The translations under genes and the position numbers were made by a program. DNA of 7,352 bases from Bacillota bacterium (lineage in GTDB: Bacteria > Bacillota > Clostridia > Lachnospirales > Lachnospiraceae): positions 1 to 7,352 of the forward strand of contig JAIIAN010000150.1 of NCBI GenBank assembly GCA_022717655.1, in the 5' to 3' direction. Below the pieces are notes generated by a model, which saw only the letters and a list, made by a program, of their open reading frames with translations, searched no databases and had not been told where the DNA came from. Below are positions 6,397 through 7,352 of the stretch, in pieces. Within the stretch, counting starts at the first letter, position 1; every line of letters begins with the position of its first letter.

Positions 6397-6423
6397 GTGC
6401 TCTCGGAATCTTTTTGAGAGTAC
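6397..6423 (-). promoter_or_regulatory. Small hairpin in the permease leader
   Basis: GTGCTCTC (6397-6404) and GAGAGTAC (6416-6423) pair around an 11-base loop, with one C-A mismatch in the minus-strand RNA. The hairpin falls between the predicted transcription start (about 6426) and the ribosome binding site. It is too weak to be a terminator. Pyrimidine genes of Firmicutes are often controlled by PyrR through leader RNA, but I could not align this stretch to the PyrR binding consensus. Confidence 0.25.
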
Positions 6424-6432
6424 ATCTTCCCC

Positions 6433-6462
6433 ATTATAGAGGAGAGGGTCCTGTTATGGCAA
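6433..6462 (-). promoter_or_regulatory. Sigma-A-type promoter of uraA
   Basis: On the minus strand TTGCCA (-35, at 6457-6462, five of six consensus bases) and a perfect TATAAT (-10, at 6433-6438) are separated by 18 bases. Transcription would begin near 6426, giving a leader of about 65 bases before the ATG at 6360. It lies in the 138-bp gap after the dehydrogenase gene, where no intrinsic terminator was seen, so some read-through from upstream is possible. Confidence 0.7.
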
Positions 6463-6498
6463 GCAAAATCAAAGAATCCTTTCAAAAATCATACAAGT

Positions 6499-7352
6499 TT
6501 ATAATGAAAAAAACTCTTTAATCTGTCCCACAATAATCTGCATCAGTCTGGTTCTCGCTTCCACACTTGCCCATGCAATATGCGGAGTAATGATAAGCTT
6601 CCTGCTGTCTTTTATTTTTACCAATGGATTCGTTTCACTCATCGGTTCTTCACACAACACATCAAGACCTGCTGCCGCAATTTCTCCGTTCTCCAGAGCT
6701 TCACACAAATCCTGTTCTACCACAATCGGTCCACGTCCTAAATTTAAGAAAATCGCTGTCTTTTTCATTTTTGCAAATGCTGCTTTATTCATCAAATCTT
6801 TTGTATATTCATTTAACGGAGCATGGACAGAAACAATATCGGATTTGGAAAGCAGAGTATCAAAATCTACCTGTTCATATCCTTCCTGTGCGCTTCTTCC
6901 AGAAGCCGAATAATAAATCACGTGTGCACCAAATGCTTTCGCAATATCAGCAACCCGTCTTCCGATCGTTCCAAGCCCGATAATTCCCCAGGTTTTTCCG
7001 CTGATTTCATTAAAATGCTCTGCAAAATGAGTGAAAATCGTATCATTTACATATTTTTCCGTTTTGACATACTCATCATAATAACGCATTTTTTCTAATA
7101 AATAGAATAACAGCGCAAAGGTATGCTGAGTAACAGACTCTGTAGAGTATCCAGCTACATTTCTCCATGCAATTCCACGTTTCTCAAGATATTCCTTATC
7201 CAGATTATTTGTTCCGGTAGCTGTTACGCAGACCAATTTTAAATGCTCTGCACTTCCAATTGTCTCTTCATTAATCTCGATTTTGTTGATAACCAGCACA
7301 TCCGCATCTTTTGCACGCTCCGGCACTTCTTCTGATGTGGAAAATCCATATT
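6499..7352 (-). CDS. D-2-hydroxyacid dehydrogenase, NAD(P)-dependent (partial, N-terminus beyond window)
   Basis: The enzyme reversibly reduces a 2-keto acid to a D-2-hydroxy acid using NAD(P)H; glycerate/hydroxypyruvate or D-lactate-type substrates are possible, and the exact one cannot be read from sequence. About 284 residues are present, and the frame stays open to the right edge (GFSTSEEV precedes the first internal GTG at 7326). With a family length near 315-330, roughly 30-45 N-terminal residues are missing. Visible family marks, in order, are ADVLVINK, the TGTNNLD loop, the Rossmann dinucleotide-binding motif GLGTIGRRVA, the catalytic Arg in NLGRGPIV, the catalytic Glu in GLDVLCEEP, and the catalytic His in TPHIAWAS. 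All three catalytic residues are intact. The stop at 6499 lies 138 bp before the permease gene, which has its own promoter. Metabolic coupling with the permease is not evident. Confidence 0.93.
   Translation of the reverse strand, partial: YGFSTSEEVPERAKDADVLVINKIEINEETIGSAEHLKLVCVTATGTNNLDKEYLEKRGIAWRNVAGYSTESVTQHTFALLFYLLEKMRYYDEYVKTEKYVNDTIFTHFAEHFNEISGKTWGIIGLGTIGRRVADIAKAFGAHVIYYSASGRSAQEGYEQVDFDTLLSKSDIVSVHAPLNEYTKDLMNKAAFAKMKKTAIFLNLGRGPIVVEQDLCEALENGEIAAAGLDVLCEEPMSETNPLVKIKDSRKLIITPHIAWASVEARTRLMQIIVGQIKEFFSL

Noticed and set aside
6397..6423. PyrR binding site in the permease leader
   Set aside because: The bases around ATTCCGAGAG do not fit the ARUCCNGNGAGGYU consensus, and no terminator/antiterminator pair is present.
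6590..7098. Several plus-strand open frames opposite the dehydrogenase gene
   Set aside because: They overlap one another and an intact enzyme gene on the other strand, and their translations have no recognisable motif.
1..7352. CRISPR array, tRNA, rRNA or complete insertion sequence
   Set aside because: No regularly spaced direct repeats, cloverleaf-like sequences, rRNA segments or transposase motifs were seen on either strand.

Overview
The window looks like chromosome from a low-GC Gram-positive gut bacterium, most likely a clostridium of the Lachnospiraceae type. The grounds are strong AGGAGG-like ribosome binding sites, AT-rich codon use, and protein families (an AAA-ATPase-like PF09820 protein, a probable DUF4869 protein, an NCS2 uracil permease) that I know from that group. 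The species cannot be fixed from this sequence. Every gene I can support lies on the minus strand, so the window reads biologically from its right end to its left end.

Right part (about 4950-7352) is housekeeping: the 3' part of a D-2-hydroxyacid dehydrogenase gene, cut by the window edge, then a uracil permease (uraA-type) with its own recognisable promoter. GC content here is close to 50% in sampled lines. A 25-bp inverted repeat 105 bp past the permease stop probably ends that transcript.

Middle part (about 2035-4770) is AT-rich (22-32% GC in sampled lines) and accessory in character. A sigma-A-type promoter drives a PF09820-type ATPase that has lost its C-terminal PD-(D/E)XK nuclease region; its reading frame ends inside a strong hairpin. 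Fourteen bases later comes a small protein that I match to DUF4869. Its stop overlaps by 11 bp the start of a P-loop ATPase with a C-terminal region that resembles a degenerate TOPRIM domain. This overlapping pair is the best candidate in the window for an undescribed system; no function is known to me.

Left part (1-2025) returns to about 40% GC. A 13-nt palindromic element separates the ATPase from an HD-domain phosphohydrolase, which is translationally coupled to a single-domain response regulator lacking the usual conserved lysine. Last is the 5' part of an unrecognised membrane-anchored protein that runs off the left edge. No tRNA, rRNA, CRISPR array, complete insertion sequence or origin was seen.
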